Below, one piece after another: positions 1-7,464 of a DNA stretch of 35,816 bases. Within the stretch, counting starts at the first letter, position 1; every line of letters begins with the position of its first letter. A program made the translations under genes and the position numbers. Below the pieces are notes generated by a model. The model was given only the letters and a program-made list of their open reading frames with translations, was not told where the DNA came from and did not search any database. Source of the stretch: CAZVXI01 sp964631295 (GTDB lineage: Bacteria; Planctomycetota; Phycisphaerae; Phycisphaerales; SM1A02); assembly GCA_964631295.1 (NCBI GenBank), contig CAZVXI010000014.1, forward strand, positions 1 to 35,816, in the 5' to 3' direction.

Positions 1-1139
1 TCACATTCATCGGGAATGCCATTGCCGTTGCAGTCTGGCGAGGTTGCATTGGCAATATCAATCGAGTCGGGGGTGCCGTTGCTGTTGCAGTCAAGGAGCT
101 CGAACAGATAGGTCGCGCCGGACCAAGTGCCGTTGTCGTCGTCGCCGGGTGCGCCGACAACGCCAGTGGTGGGGGCGATGGCGACGGAGAAGCCGAACCA
201 CTCGCCCCCGGTGCCATCGGTGGGCAACAATTTGGCGATCTGCGTGCCGGTGGTGGTATCGAAGAAGTAGGCCGAGCCGCAGCCCCCGCCGTTGTCATTG
301 TTGAAGGGTGCCCCGACCATCGCGGTGGTGCCGTCGATGGCGACGGAGAACCCAAACTGGTCTCCAGCAGCGCCATCGCTGGGCAGCAATTTGGCGATCT
401 GCGTTCCGGTGTTGGTATCGAAGACGTAGGCCGAGCCGGATCTGACGCCATTGTCATTGTTGAAGCGTGCCCCGACAATAGCGGTGGCGCCGTCGACAGC
501 GATGGATTCACCAAACGCATCGAACGAATCGCCATCGGTGGACAACAGTTTGCCGACCTGTGTTCCGGTCGTGGTATTGAACAGATAAGCCGAGCCGGCA
601 ACGGGGCCGTTTTCATCTTCGTAGGGTGCCCCGACGATGGCGGTGGTGCCGGCGATGGCGACGGAACAGCCGAACCGGTCACCTGCAGCGCCATCGGTTG
701 GCAGCAGTTTGGCGATCTGCGTTCCGGTGGTGGTATCGAACAGGTAAGCCGATCCGGAGTCGGTGCCGTTGTCATCATCGCGTGGTGCCCCGATAATGGC
801 AATGGTGCCGACGATGGCGACGGAAGTGCCGAAAAAGTCTTCTGTAGCGCCATCGATAGGCAGCAGTTTGGCGATCTGCGCGCCAGTGGTGGTATCGGAG
901 AGGTAGGCCGAGCCGGAGTTGGAGCCGTTGTCATCGTCCAAGCGCGCCCCGACAATGGCGGCGGCGGGGGAGATGGCGATGGAGGTGCTGAACTCGTCGT
1001 CTGCAGCGCCGTCGCCAGCGATAATTTTGAGGTCTTCGCTGATGACCTGCGCTGCCGCCGGGTGTGTAAACCCTGACACAGCGATGATCGCCATGCTGAT
1101 CCCGATGCCGCCACCGAATTCGGTTGCCACGTGCTTCAT
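1..1139 (-). CDS. Secreted FG-GAP repeat beta-propeller protein (3' end outside window)
   Basis: The frame opens at the ATG at 1139 and runs off the left edge (379 codons seen). The N-terminus (MKHVATEFGGGIGISMAIIA, then VSGFTHPAAAQ) is a signal peptide with a likely cut after AAA or AAQ. The body is six 53-residue units of the type 'DGA..D.FG.SVAI.G..AIVGAP..DDNG..SGSAYLFD', which match FG-GAP repeats as found in integrin-like beta-propellers; the DDDNG loops are probable calcium sites. The visible C-terminus has DCNSNGTPDSIDIA and then DCNGNGIPDEC, a dockerin/thrombospondin-type calcium motif that is very common on secreted proteins of Phycisphaerae. Function is probably cell-surface or extracellular binding; the ligand is unknown. 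It stands alone, with about 650 bp of non-coding DNA behind its start. The repeat count and secretion are read directly; the role is inferred. Confidence 0.85.
   Translation of the reverse strand, partial: MKHVATEFGGGIGISMAIIAVSGFTHPAAAQVISEDLKIIAGDGAADDEFSTSIAISPAAAIVGARLDDDNGSNSGSAYLSDTTTGAQIAKLLPIDGATEDFFGTSVAIVGTIAIIGAPRDDDNGTDSGSAYLFDTTTGTQIAKLLPTDGAAGDRFGCSVAIAGTTAIVGAPYEDENGPVAGSAYLFNTTTGTQVGKLLSTDGDSFDAFGESIAVDGATAIVGARFNNDNGVRSGSAYVFDTNTGTQIAKLLPSDGAAGDQFGFSVAIDGTTAMVGAPFNNDNGGGCGSAYFFDTTTGTQIAKLLPTDGTGGEWFGFSVAIAPTTGVVGAPGDDDNGTWSGATYLFELLDCNSNGTPDSIDIANATSPDCNGNGIPDEC
79..1032 (-). repeat. Six in-phase 159-bp coding tandem repeats
   Basis: The anchor TTTGGCGATC or close variants recurs at 231, 390, 549, 708 and 867, exactly 159 bp (53 codons) apart, and the phase continues to about 1026. 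The repeats encode the FG-GAP units of the gene on the minus strand. Several neighbouring copies are so alike that copy number could change by slippage or recombination. Confidence 0.85.
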
Positions 1140-1797
1140 GGTCCAATCCTTCCACATTTCATTGCGCTCGGGTTGATGCGCAGCAAAGCGGGCGCAGCCA
1201 TCACCCCGTACGGATCGTCAAGGCCTGAATCGTCGGAGTTCAGCGATTGTCTCACTACTCGTAATATGAAGGAATCTGGCCTTGACTGCGCGAAGAATGG
1301 GCACTCTGGCGATCACGATCGCGCGTCGCTCGGAAAGGCAGCGGGAATGGCTGGTGGGCGAGTTGCGGCGATGGAGCGATGATTTGTAAGCCATTGTCCA
1401 TCAATGGTTTATGGTGTTGAAATTGCTGAAGAATCTGGGGGTTTTCCGGGGAACTCTTAGGGTGGTTTTGCGTCTCACAGGACATCACACACCTCGCGGG
1501 CACAGACGATTTCAGCACTGCGGGAACGCGACAATTGAAGAACCACACGCTGCGTCGGCGAACGACGTGACAACTCAGTTTCGATAGAGGTTGTGTGAGA
1601 CGTGTGTGAGCCGGCGCGGTAGCCAATCCGGGCAGCCGGCCGCACGGTGCGGCGAAGTGGTGCTGATGCGGGACAACCTGGCGCGATGTTCGACGGCAAG
1701 CGCTTGCGGGATCGAGTTTGCGAGCACGAACGCGGTTGATGATGGAGATTTCGTCGGCGTGCTTGTCCGGGGCGAGCAGACCGGCGACGATGGGTCC
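1140..1797. other. Non-coding gap between divergent genes
   Basis: No convincing gene is seen. An upstream extension of the kinase frame begins at 1591, but it looks non-coding (no domain, no ribosome site). Small structures: a hairpin CCATTG/CAATGG at 1391-1407 and a widely spaced 9-bp inverted pair CGTCTCACA (1471-1479) / TGTGAGACG (1594-1602). The gap probably holds the promoters of the FG-GAP gene (minus) and of the kinase (plus), but no clear -35/-10 pair was found. Confidence 0.4.
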
Positions 1798-2640
1798 ATG
1801 TGGATTGCATGGGTGCTCATCGGGTTCGGGCTCGGGCTTGCGGCCGCGATTCCGTTGATTCGGGCGTTTGCCCGTCGGGCGGAGTTGCGGGCCCGGCAGG
1901 CAGAACGCCGGGCGCGTGATGCGGAACGGCTTGCCGAGCTCGGTTCGATGACTGGCGGGCTGGCGCACGAGATCAAGAACCCGCTCTCGACGGTTGGGCT
2001 GAACGCTCAGTTGCTTGCGGAAGGCATCAGTGATTCTGATCTTCCGGAAGATGAGAAGCAGCGTCTGCTCAAGCGGCTTGACGGGCTTGCGCGGGAGGTC
2101 GAGCGATTGAAGGGGATCCTGACGGACTTCCTCCAGTTCGCCGGGCGCATGCAACTGCATCGCGAGCCGCATGATCTGGTGCAACTGGTGGATTCGCTGG
2201 CCGATTTCTTTCATCCGCAATGTGATCAGGCGCGTGTCGTGCTGCGAACGGACCTGCCAAGTGAGCCGGTGGTCGCATCCATTGATGCAGGGCTTGTCAA
2301 GCAGGCGGTGTTGAACCTCATGCTCAACGGTTTGCAGGCGATGGCGGCGTCGAGCGCGAGCGCGAGCGCGAAAAGCGACGGCCCCACGGAGTTGATTCTC
2401 ACCGTGCGGCGCGAGGGCGACGAGGCGTTGATCACCGTCGTGGACACTGGGCCGGGGTTCGACCCTGCGAAGATCGACGAGATGTTCAGGCCGTATGTTT
2501 CGGGGCGTCCCGGCGGCACGGGCCTGGGCCTGCCGACGTCGAGTCGGATCATCGAAGAGCACGGCGGCGTGTTGAATGCTCAGTCGGCCGCGGGGCATGG
2601 CAGCGAGTTTCAGATTCGCCTGCCCGTCGAAAGTGGTTGA
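1798..2640 (+). CDS. Membrane-anchored sensor histidine kinase without a sensor domain
   Basis: The 280-residue protein starts with one membrane segment (MWIAWVLIGFGLGLAAAIPL, 1-20), then an Arg/Glu-rich helix (about 25-48), a HisKA dimerisation helix with the H-box GGLAHEIKNPL (phospho-accepting His57), and a HATPase_c domain with the N-box (Asn173/Asn177), DTGPGF (216-221) and GGTGLGL (239-245). It would autophosphorylate on His57 and pass the phosphate to a response regulator. There is no periplasmic or PAS sensor, so the signal must come through the membrane helix or a partner. The frame is open back to 1591 and 1666, but 1798 places the membrane segment at the N-terminus as in related small kinases; no strong ribosome site supports any of these starts. 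The nearest regulator is the ANTAR protein at 3456-4127; pairing is only a guess. Confidence 0.85.
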   Translation: MWIAWVLIGFGLGLAAAIPLIRAFARRAELRARQAERRARDAERLAELGSMTGGLAHEIKNPLSTVGLNAQLLAEGISDSDLPEDEKQRLLKRLDGLAREVERLKGILTDFLQFAGRMQLHREPHDLVQLVDSLADFFHPQCDQARVVLRTDLPSEPVVASIDAGLVKQAVLNLMLNGLQAMAASSASASAKSDGPTELILTVRREGDEALITVVDTGPGFDPAKIDEMFRPYVSGRPGGTGLGLPTSSRIIEEHGGVLNAQSAAGHGSEFQIRLPVESG

Positions 2641-2745
2641 GCGGGGTGTCCGGGAGATATCCATGGCGGAACGTCTGCCCAGAACGCACAGGCGGCACAG
2701 TCTCATGATGTTTGCAGGCGATCTGGAGAGGTTCATCGCACGCCG

Positions 2746-3420
2746 ATGCGGATGCATTGGACCCTTGGGAGAATGCACCAGTCTCTGCTTGATCGCGGTC
2801 TTTCGATGAAAGCGATGACCCTTGGCGTGTTTGCCGGGGTGAACGCGGCCCTGCCCATGTACCTGTGGCAGAGCAACATGCAGTTGGCGATGGCGTGCTT
2901 CATCGTCGTCGGGTACACGGTGTGGCTCTGGGCCGCGACTGCCGGGCAGATGGCGATGGACTTTCAGATTCGGCACTACCTGATGTCGTTGCCGATGAAT
3001 GCGTGGCATCGAAGGCTGGGCAGAATGCTCGCTGCCGGCGGATTCTGGTGGTCGCTGCTGTTCGGATGTGCAATCGTCACAGGCAGCGCGTGGTACGTGG
3101 ATATTCGGACGGGTGATCTGGTGGGCGGGATCGCGGCAGGGTGGGCCATGGTGGCGATTCTGCTCAACTACGGGCTGACGCTCGAGTGTCCGTCAACGAG
3201 GTGTCGCAAGTGCCACTACCAACTCGCGCCGCATTTTGATATTGCAGGCGTCGGCCAGCGGGTGCGATGTCCGGAATGCGGGTCGCGTTGGAGCAAGGTC
3301 GACCTCGGCCTCGCGCCAACGCCCGAGCGATCTGCCAAGCCACGCAAGCCACTTCGCGAGCGATCCAGGCAGCGCCGCCGTTCGACAAGGAGCGTCGCTG
3401 AACCGATCAGCATTGGCTGA
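2746..3420 (+). CDS. Membrane protein with C-terminal zinc ribbon
   Basis: About 224 residues. Three to four hydrophobic segments lie at roughly 22-42, 47-70, 95-118 and 124-145, followed by a zinc ribbon CRKCHYQL...CPECG (Cys153, 156, 175, 178) and a basic tail rich in Arg and Lys. The CxxC(H/G)Y.L...CPECG form is frequent in planctomycete membrane proteins of unknown role. The ribbon should face the cytoplasm and could bind nucleic acid or protein. The start is uncertain: ATGs at 2746, 2752, 2773 and 2806 are all in frame, and the one at 2806 begins just before the first membrane segment. It lies 105 bp after the histidine kinase on the same strand, so the two may be co-transcribed. No enzymatic motif is seen. 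Confidence 0.65.
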   Translation: MRMHWTLGRMHQSLLDRGLSMKAMTLGVFAGVNAALPMYLWQSNMQLAMACFIVVGYTVWLWAATAGQMAMDFQIRHYLMSLPMNAWHRRLGRMLAAGGFWWSLLFGCAIVTGSAWYVDIRTGDLVGGIAAGWAMVAILLNYGLTLECPSTRCRKCHYQLAPHFDIAGVGQRVRCPECGSRWSKVDLGLAPTPERSAKPRKPLRERSRQRRRSTRSVAEPISIG

Positions 3421-3455
3421 GTCCACTTTGCAGCCGGAACCGGGGCGTGTTTCAA

Positions 3456-4127
3456 TCACTCATCACTGAGCACTGAATCACTCTCGATGATGGAGCGGGC
3501 GACATCGATCAGCGGCCGACGATTGTTGCGGGCCTGCCGCTGAAGGATTCGATGAGCCTCCGGCTCGGTCACGCTCTTCTGCTGGACGATAATCCACTTC
3601 GCCTGCTCGACAACTTTGCGTTCTTCGAGCCGCCGTTCGAGTTGGTCAATCGTCTCACCCTTGCCAAAGGCATCGCGAAACCGATTCCACGCCACGGAGA
3701 TACCAACGCGCAACTGATCCTGCGTGACCGGCTTGAGCAGGTACCCGAACACGCCCGCTTCATTGCCATCATTGACATAGCCCGGGTCGGAATAGGCAGA
3801 GAAGATCACAACTGGAATCCGGAAGTTGTCATAGAGAATTCGAGCAACTTCGATCCCGCTCTGTCCGGGCATCTCGATGTCAAGCAGGGCAAGATCGGGT
3901 CGATTCCTGTTGCACAACTCGACAGCCTGCTCGCCGCTTGTGGCAGGGCCGACGACTTCGAACCCGAGTTCCGCAAGATTGTTGGCAACGCCGGTAGCGA
4001 CCAGATGCTCATCATCCGCGACCAGAACGCGAACCGGCTGGTCCGGCAACTCCGACGCTGCTCGCGTCTCCGGTTGACCGTTGGCTGAGAAATTTTGTGA
4101 CTTGTCAACTGCCATTGCTGACTGCAT
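3456..4127 (-). CDS. ANTAR-domain response regulator (AmiR/NasT type antiterminator)
   Basis: The 223-residue protein has a receiver domain (about 31-145) with the acidic pocket Asp38-Asp39-Glu40, the phospho-acceptor Asp83 (LLDIEMPG), Ser110 and Lys132, a linker helix (about 158-175), and a C-terminal ANTAR domain (about 163-218) with the signature LEERKVVEQAKWIIVQQ and a three-helix end. ANTAR regulators of the AmiR/NasR/NasT/EutV family bind paired hexaloop RNA hairpins and prevent transcription termination when active. The receiver has all key residues, so it should be phosphorylated. It follows the topoisomerase VI genes on the same strand after 133 bp and converges with the zinc-ribbon gene. 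The partner kinase and the RNA targets are not evident; the 1798-2640 kinase is a candidate. An ATG at 4112 is an alternative start; AAGG lies close before 4127. Confidence 0.9.
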   Translation of the reverse strand: MQSAMAVDKSQNFSANGQPETRAASELPDQPVRVLVADDEHLVATGVANNLAELGFEVVGPATSGEQAVELCNRNRPDLALLDIEMPGQSGIEVARILYDNFRIPVVIFSAYSDPGYVNDGNEAGVFGYLLKPVTQDQLRVGISVAWNRFRDAFGKGETIDQLERRLEERKVVEQAKWIIVQQKSVTEPEAHRILQRQARNNRRPLIDVARSIIESDSVLSDE

Positions 4128-4160
4128 GCTCGCCTTACCTGCACCAAACTGTGACGGTGG

Positions 4161-4186
4161 GAAACCCGGAACTCAAGAAACCCGGA
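4161..4186 (-). promoter_or_regulatory. Direct repeat before the ANTAR regulator gene
   Basis: GAAACCCGGA occurs at 4161-4170 and again at 4177-4186, 16 bp apart, about 35-60 bp before the regulator's start (it reads TCCGGGTTTC twice on the gene's strand). Next to it is the palindrome CGGCATGCCG (4194-4203) nested in GGTTCG/CGAACC (4190-4195/4208-4213). It could be an operator or a leader RNA element; this is inferred from the repeats only. Confidence 0.3.
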
Positions 4187-4260
4187 GACGGTTCGGCATG
4201 CCGTGGACGAACCACTGTCATTCCCCGAGCCACGTGATGATAATGAACCTTCCGGGATTT

Positions 4261-5439
4261 TCAATCGAGAAAATCGCCCTCGTCGAGCCGCTCAGGGACA
4301 TATGTCTCCGTCACGTACGAGATGTCCTTGGTGATCAGCGACTCGACTTCCATCTTGAATCCATTCTGAAGCATGTGTTTGATCTCACGCTCCCAGGGCT
4401 TCTTATCCTTGAACCATGGGTACGCCATGATCTGTCTCGCACGCTTGACGTCGCGATCATTGAGCGAGATCTTCACATCATCAGACAGTTCACAGCGGTC
4501 GTAATCCTTCGCGCGGATGCCGATGTACTTCGCGTCCGGTACGGCCATACGCTGCGACTCGTAGGCCAGGTTGATCGAGCCCTGCTTGATCACGCTGTAG
4601 ATGTAATGCCCCCATGGGTCACAATCGAGCAGGCAAAAGACGGGCAGTCCGAGTTCATCATGCAATCGGCGAAGTAAACGCCGCACACCGCGCGACGGTT
4701 GACCGCCGCCATGCGTGAGAATGCAGTTGTGTTTCTTCCAGAACTTGTCTTCATTGAAGCGCGACCACACCGTGTTCTTTTCAACATGCAGCACAAAGTC
4801 GGCATCACACTTCTTGAACTGAATAACGCTCGGCTCAACGATCGATGGAATGCTGTATCCGCCCGAGCCCATGCGCCGCAGGTCGATTTCATCACCCGCA
4901 TCAATGATCGTGAGATTGCCAACCATGTCCCCCCGCTTGTCCGCATACAGATGCAGCTCCTCGCGCAGCGAACCGAGGCCAACTTCCAGATCCTCAAGCA
5001 CCACATCCGATTCACTCTGATCGTCGAAAGTCTTTTCCTTCGTTCCCTCGATCGTGTGCAACGTCTTGTAATACATGCCACGCAGTGAGAGGGTCTTCTC
5101 TGCCTCGATGAGTTCCTTGCACCCGCGCGAAAGCAGCAGCGTCTGCATGAACTTTCTCGCCTGGCCGAGATTGAACAGGTTCCGCCGCTGCGTCTTCGAG
5201 CCCATTTCCACGATGCGGCGAGACTTGTTGAACTTGGTGTTCGTGGCGGTGCGCAGCGGGATGTCGACATGCGGGTCGCGCATCGCGAGGCTGCTCTTCA
5301 CGACAGATTTGGCCATCGTGTCAATCTTGCCGATCGTCTGCTTGTCACGCTTTCTTGCTTCCGCTGCGGTTGGCTTGCGGGCAGACGTCGTCTTCCGAGT
5401 CGAGCGTTTCTTCGTGTTTGTTGATTTCTTCTTTGCCAT
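4261..5439 (-). CDS. top6A: DNA topoisomerase VI subunit A (Spo11-like)
   Basis: The 392-residue protein is the DNA-cutting subunit of type IIB topoisomerase. The winged-helix part carries the catalytic tyrosine motif LRGMYYKT (Tyr124 expected as the nucleophile, Tyr123 beside it). The Toprim part carries the metal-binding Glu220 (LHVEKNTVW) and Asp272/Asp274 (LLDCDPWGHYIYS), followed by the family's INLAYES. Length matches archaeal subunits plus a lysine/threonine/arginine-rich N-terminal tail (about 1-35) that is not part of the core. It starts 9 bp after the stop of subunit B, so the two are surely co-transcribed and make an A2B2 enzyme that relaxes and decatenates DNA with ATP. Topoisomerase VI is typical of archaea and plants and occurs only here and there in bacteria, which suggests ancient transfer. 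All catalytic residues are present. Confidence 0.95.
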   Translation of the reverse strand: MAKKKSTNTKKRSTRKTTSARKPTAAEARKRDKQTIGKIDTMAKSVVKSSLAMRDPHVDIPLRTATNTKFNKSRRIVEMGSKTQRRNLFNLGQARKFMQTLLLSRGCKELIEAEKTLSLRGMYYKTLHTIEGTKEKTFDDQSESDVVLEDLEVGLGSLREELHLYADKRGDMVGNLTIIDAGDEIDLRRMGSGGYSIPSIVEPSVIQFKKCDADFVLHVEKNTVWSRFNEDKFWKKHNCILTHGGGQPSRGVRRLLRRLHDELGLPVFCLLDCDPWGHYIYSVIKQGSINLAYESQRMAVPDAKYIGIRAKDYDRCELSDDVKISLNDRDVKRARQIMAYPWFKDKKPWEREIKHMLQNGFKMEVESLITKDISYVTETYVPERLDEGDFLD

Positions 5440-5448
5440 ATCGAGCGC

Positions 5449-7371
5449 CTATCGCGTGGACGTCTTCCGCACCTTCTTGCGCGTCACTTTCTTCTTCGTC
5501 ACCCGCTTCTTTGTTGATTTATTGCGAGTGGTCGACTTCCCGCGCGTTCGCTTCTTCTTCGTCTTCGGCGCGTCAGGCTCGCCGAACAGGTTCGCATCAG
5601 CGAGGGCGGCCGACGGCTCTACATCATCGTCCTCGCCTCCAGCGGGCGTGCGTGCTGTGATGATGATCACATCTTCATCTTTATCCAGCCGGCCGTTTTC
5701 TTCGACGACGCGGCCCTCATCATCGAGCTGCGCATCAGCCTCCTGCGTCTTGCGCTCAGCCTGTCGCATCAGCGCTTCGTAAACTTCCTTCGCATCCGCT
5801 CCGGTGATGGCCTGACACGCTGTCGAAATCTCGCCGATGTACCGCTCGAAAATACTCCGGCGTTCGGCTTCCCGCTTCATACGCTTGCGACGCCGAAGAT
5901 ACGTGCCGAGTTTTCGGCCGCACTCCTTGAGCGCAAGCGTCATCTCCTTGCGGATTTCGTCATAGTCTGCGATCGCTTCCTTGGATTCACTTGTGAATGG
6001 CACCCACACGCTCGCCATATGTACCATGACAACGAGCGGTCCGGTGGGCAGCCCCCCGCGCGGCTGATGGAGTCCGTAGTTCTTCCACCCCGTTTCGATT
6101 GCTGCCTTGAACGAGCAGCACGCAGATTGCTGATAGAGCAACGGCACACGATTGGCGAAACGCAGCACGCGTGCAGGTTCGTCAGAGTCGAGATCGCCGC
6201 CGTAGGCAATCGCCACTTCAATCTGGAACGGGTTGCCACGGTACACGGCCGGCGGGCGCGTCGACGCGGAAAAGAACTCTGCTTTCACTTCCTTGAGCAG
6301 CCCCGCAAGCAGCGCCTTGGAGCCAATCGGGACGAGGCAGTCAGTCGGTGGGGCAGTGATGCGCGTCTTCTGAATACTTTCGTAGAGTTTCTCTGCCTCG
6401 CCGTGCCCGATCGTCTTCACCCATGTGTTGCCCGTCAGGCCGGCACCTTCGGCAAGCTCTTTGGCCTTCGTAGCGCCGACGCGACAGAAGTCGTTCTGCA
6501 GGAATCCGCCGAGTTTCTGCGCATCGGTGCGCTCGAGCATCTGGATCAACGTGCCGAGTTCAATGCCTTTCGGGTGCGGCTTGATTTCCCGCGGTTCCTC
6601 GGGAAGTTCATCCACCGCACGCGGGAAGTCGAGTGATTCGTTGTTCGCGTTGACGTACGAGAGATGCGCATGCGGATTGGCAATGGCTGTCTGTTCGAGA
6701 TATTCATCAATCGACTGACGGCCCTTGAGGTAACGCCCTTCGAGTTCAATCTGCACCTGCGTGCCGTGCCCGTCCGGGAACAGCGTGTCATCTTCCTTGT
6801 GCGCTTCGTCGGAGACGACAACCGGCCGATTCTTGCTCGTGTCCATCTTGAGCAGAATCTCATGCGCTGGTTTGCGCTTCGATGTTTTGGAGATGATCAG
6901 CACCGGCTTGCCTGTGGTCATCAGCCCGTACATACCTGCCGCCGAGATGCCGATGCCCTGCTGGCCGCGGCTCATCTTCAGGCGGTGGAACTTCGAACCG
7001 TACAGCAGTTTGCCGAAGATGTTCTCGATCTGCGATCGGACGATGCCCGGACCATTGTCGCGCACGGTGATCTTGAAGCGCGTCTCGGAGAGTTGCAGCA
7101 GGTGCACGTGAATGTCCGGGAGGATGCCCGCTTCCTCGCATGCGTCGAGCGCGTTGTCCACCGCTTCCTTCACGGTGGTGAGCATGGCCTTGCGGGGATT
7201 GTCAAACCCGAGAAGGTGGCGATTCTTGGCGAAGAACTCGCTGACAGAGATGTCGCGCTGCTGCCTGGCCATCGACTCAGCAGTTGCGCGCGTGCTCTTC
7301 CTGCCGGTCTTCTTGTTCTTCGAGGTTGATCCCTTGGGCATGGTCGGTGCTGGGGCCTGGAGTGTCGTCAT
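5449..7371 (-). CDS. top6B: DNA topoisomerase VI subunit B (GHKL ATPase)
   Basis: The 640-residue ATPase subunit has the GHKL fold: N-box EAVDNALDA (Glu69, Asn73), DNGPGI (105-110), and the lid SRGQQGIGISAAGMYG (134-149), which is diagnostic for Top6B. The helix-two-turn-helix and transducer parts follow, up to about residue 540. Archaeal subunits are about 530 residues; this one has two additions: an N-terminal Lys/Ser/Thr-rich stretch (about 12-30) and a long C-terminal tail with an acidic segment (about 565-605) and then a basic Lys/Thr/Arg repeat tail (about 608-640) of TKKR/TKKK units, like histone H1 tails. The start at 7371 has AAGGAAGG before it; ATG at 7341 is the alternative. ATP binding dimerises the subunit and drives strand passage through the break made by subunit A. 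Confidence 0.95.
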   Translation of the reverse strand: MTTLQAPAPTMPKGSTSKNKKTGRKSTRATAESMARQQRDISVSEFFAKNRHLLGFDNPRKAMLTTVKEAVDNALDACEEAGILPDIHVHLLQLSETRFKITVRDNGPGIVRSQIENIFGKLLYGSKFHRLKMSRGQQGIGISAAGMYGLMTTGKPVLIISKTSKRKPAHEILLKMDTSKNRPVVVSDEAHKEDDTLFPDGHGTQVQIELEGRYLKGRQSIDEYLEQTAIANPHAHLSYVNANNESLDFPRAVDELPEEPREIKPHPKGIELGTLIQMLERTDAQKLGGFLQNDFCRVGATKAKELAEGAGLTGNTWVKTIGHGEAEKLYESIQKTRITAPPTDCLVPIGSKALLAGLLKEVKAEFFSASTRPPAVYRGNPFQIEVAIAYGGDLDSDEPARVLRFANRVPLLYQQSACCSFKAAIETGWKNYGLHQPRGGLPTGPLVVMVHMASVWVPFTSESKEAIADYDEIRKEMTLALKECGRKLGTYLRRRKRMKREAERRSIFERYIGEISTACQAITGADAKEVYEALMRQAERKTQEADAQLDDEGRVVEENGRLDKDEDVIIITARTPAGGEDDDVEPSAALADANLFGEPDAPKTKKKRTRGKSTTRNKSTKKRVTKKKVTRKKVRKTSTR

Positions 7372-7464
7372 GACTCAGATCGCCTTCCTTGGCTGAGCAA
7401 TCGCAGATGGTAGGCGGATCGGCAGCCGCTGCCGGTTCGTGTGAGAATCCGTCAGGAACGGGAA

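Noticed and set aside
79..1032. Regular repeats as a possible CRISPR array
   Set aside because: The period is 159 bp with no unique spacers, and the repeats encode FG-GAP units in one frame.
1391..1410. Terminator at CCATTG/CAATGG
   Set aside because: The stem is short and AT-containing with only TTTATGG after it, and there is no gene ending there.
1255..3009. Long minus-strand open frame (584 codons) opposite the histidine kinase
   Set aside because: It lies antisense to a clear kinase, has no domain and a composition rich in Arg/His/Pro, as expected for a shadow frame in GC-rich DNA.
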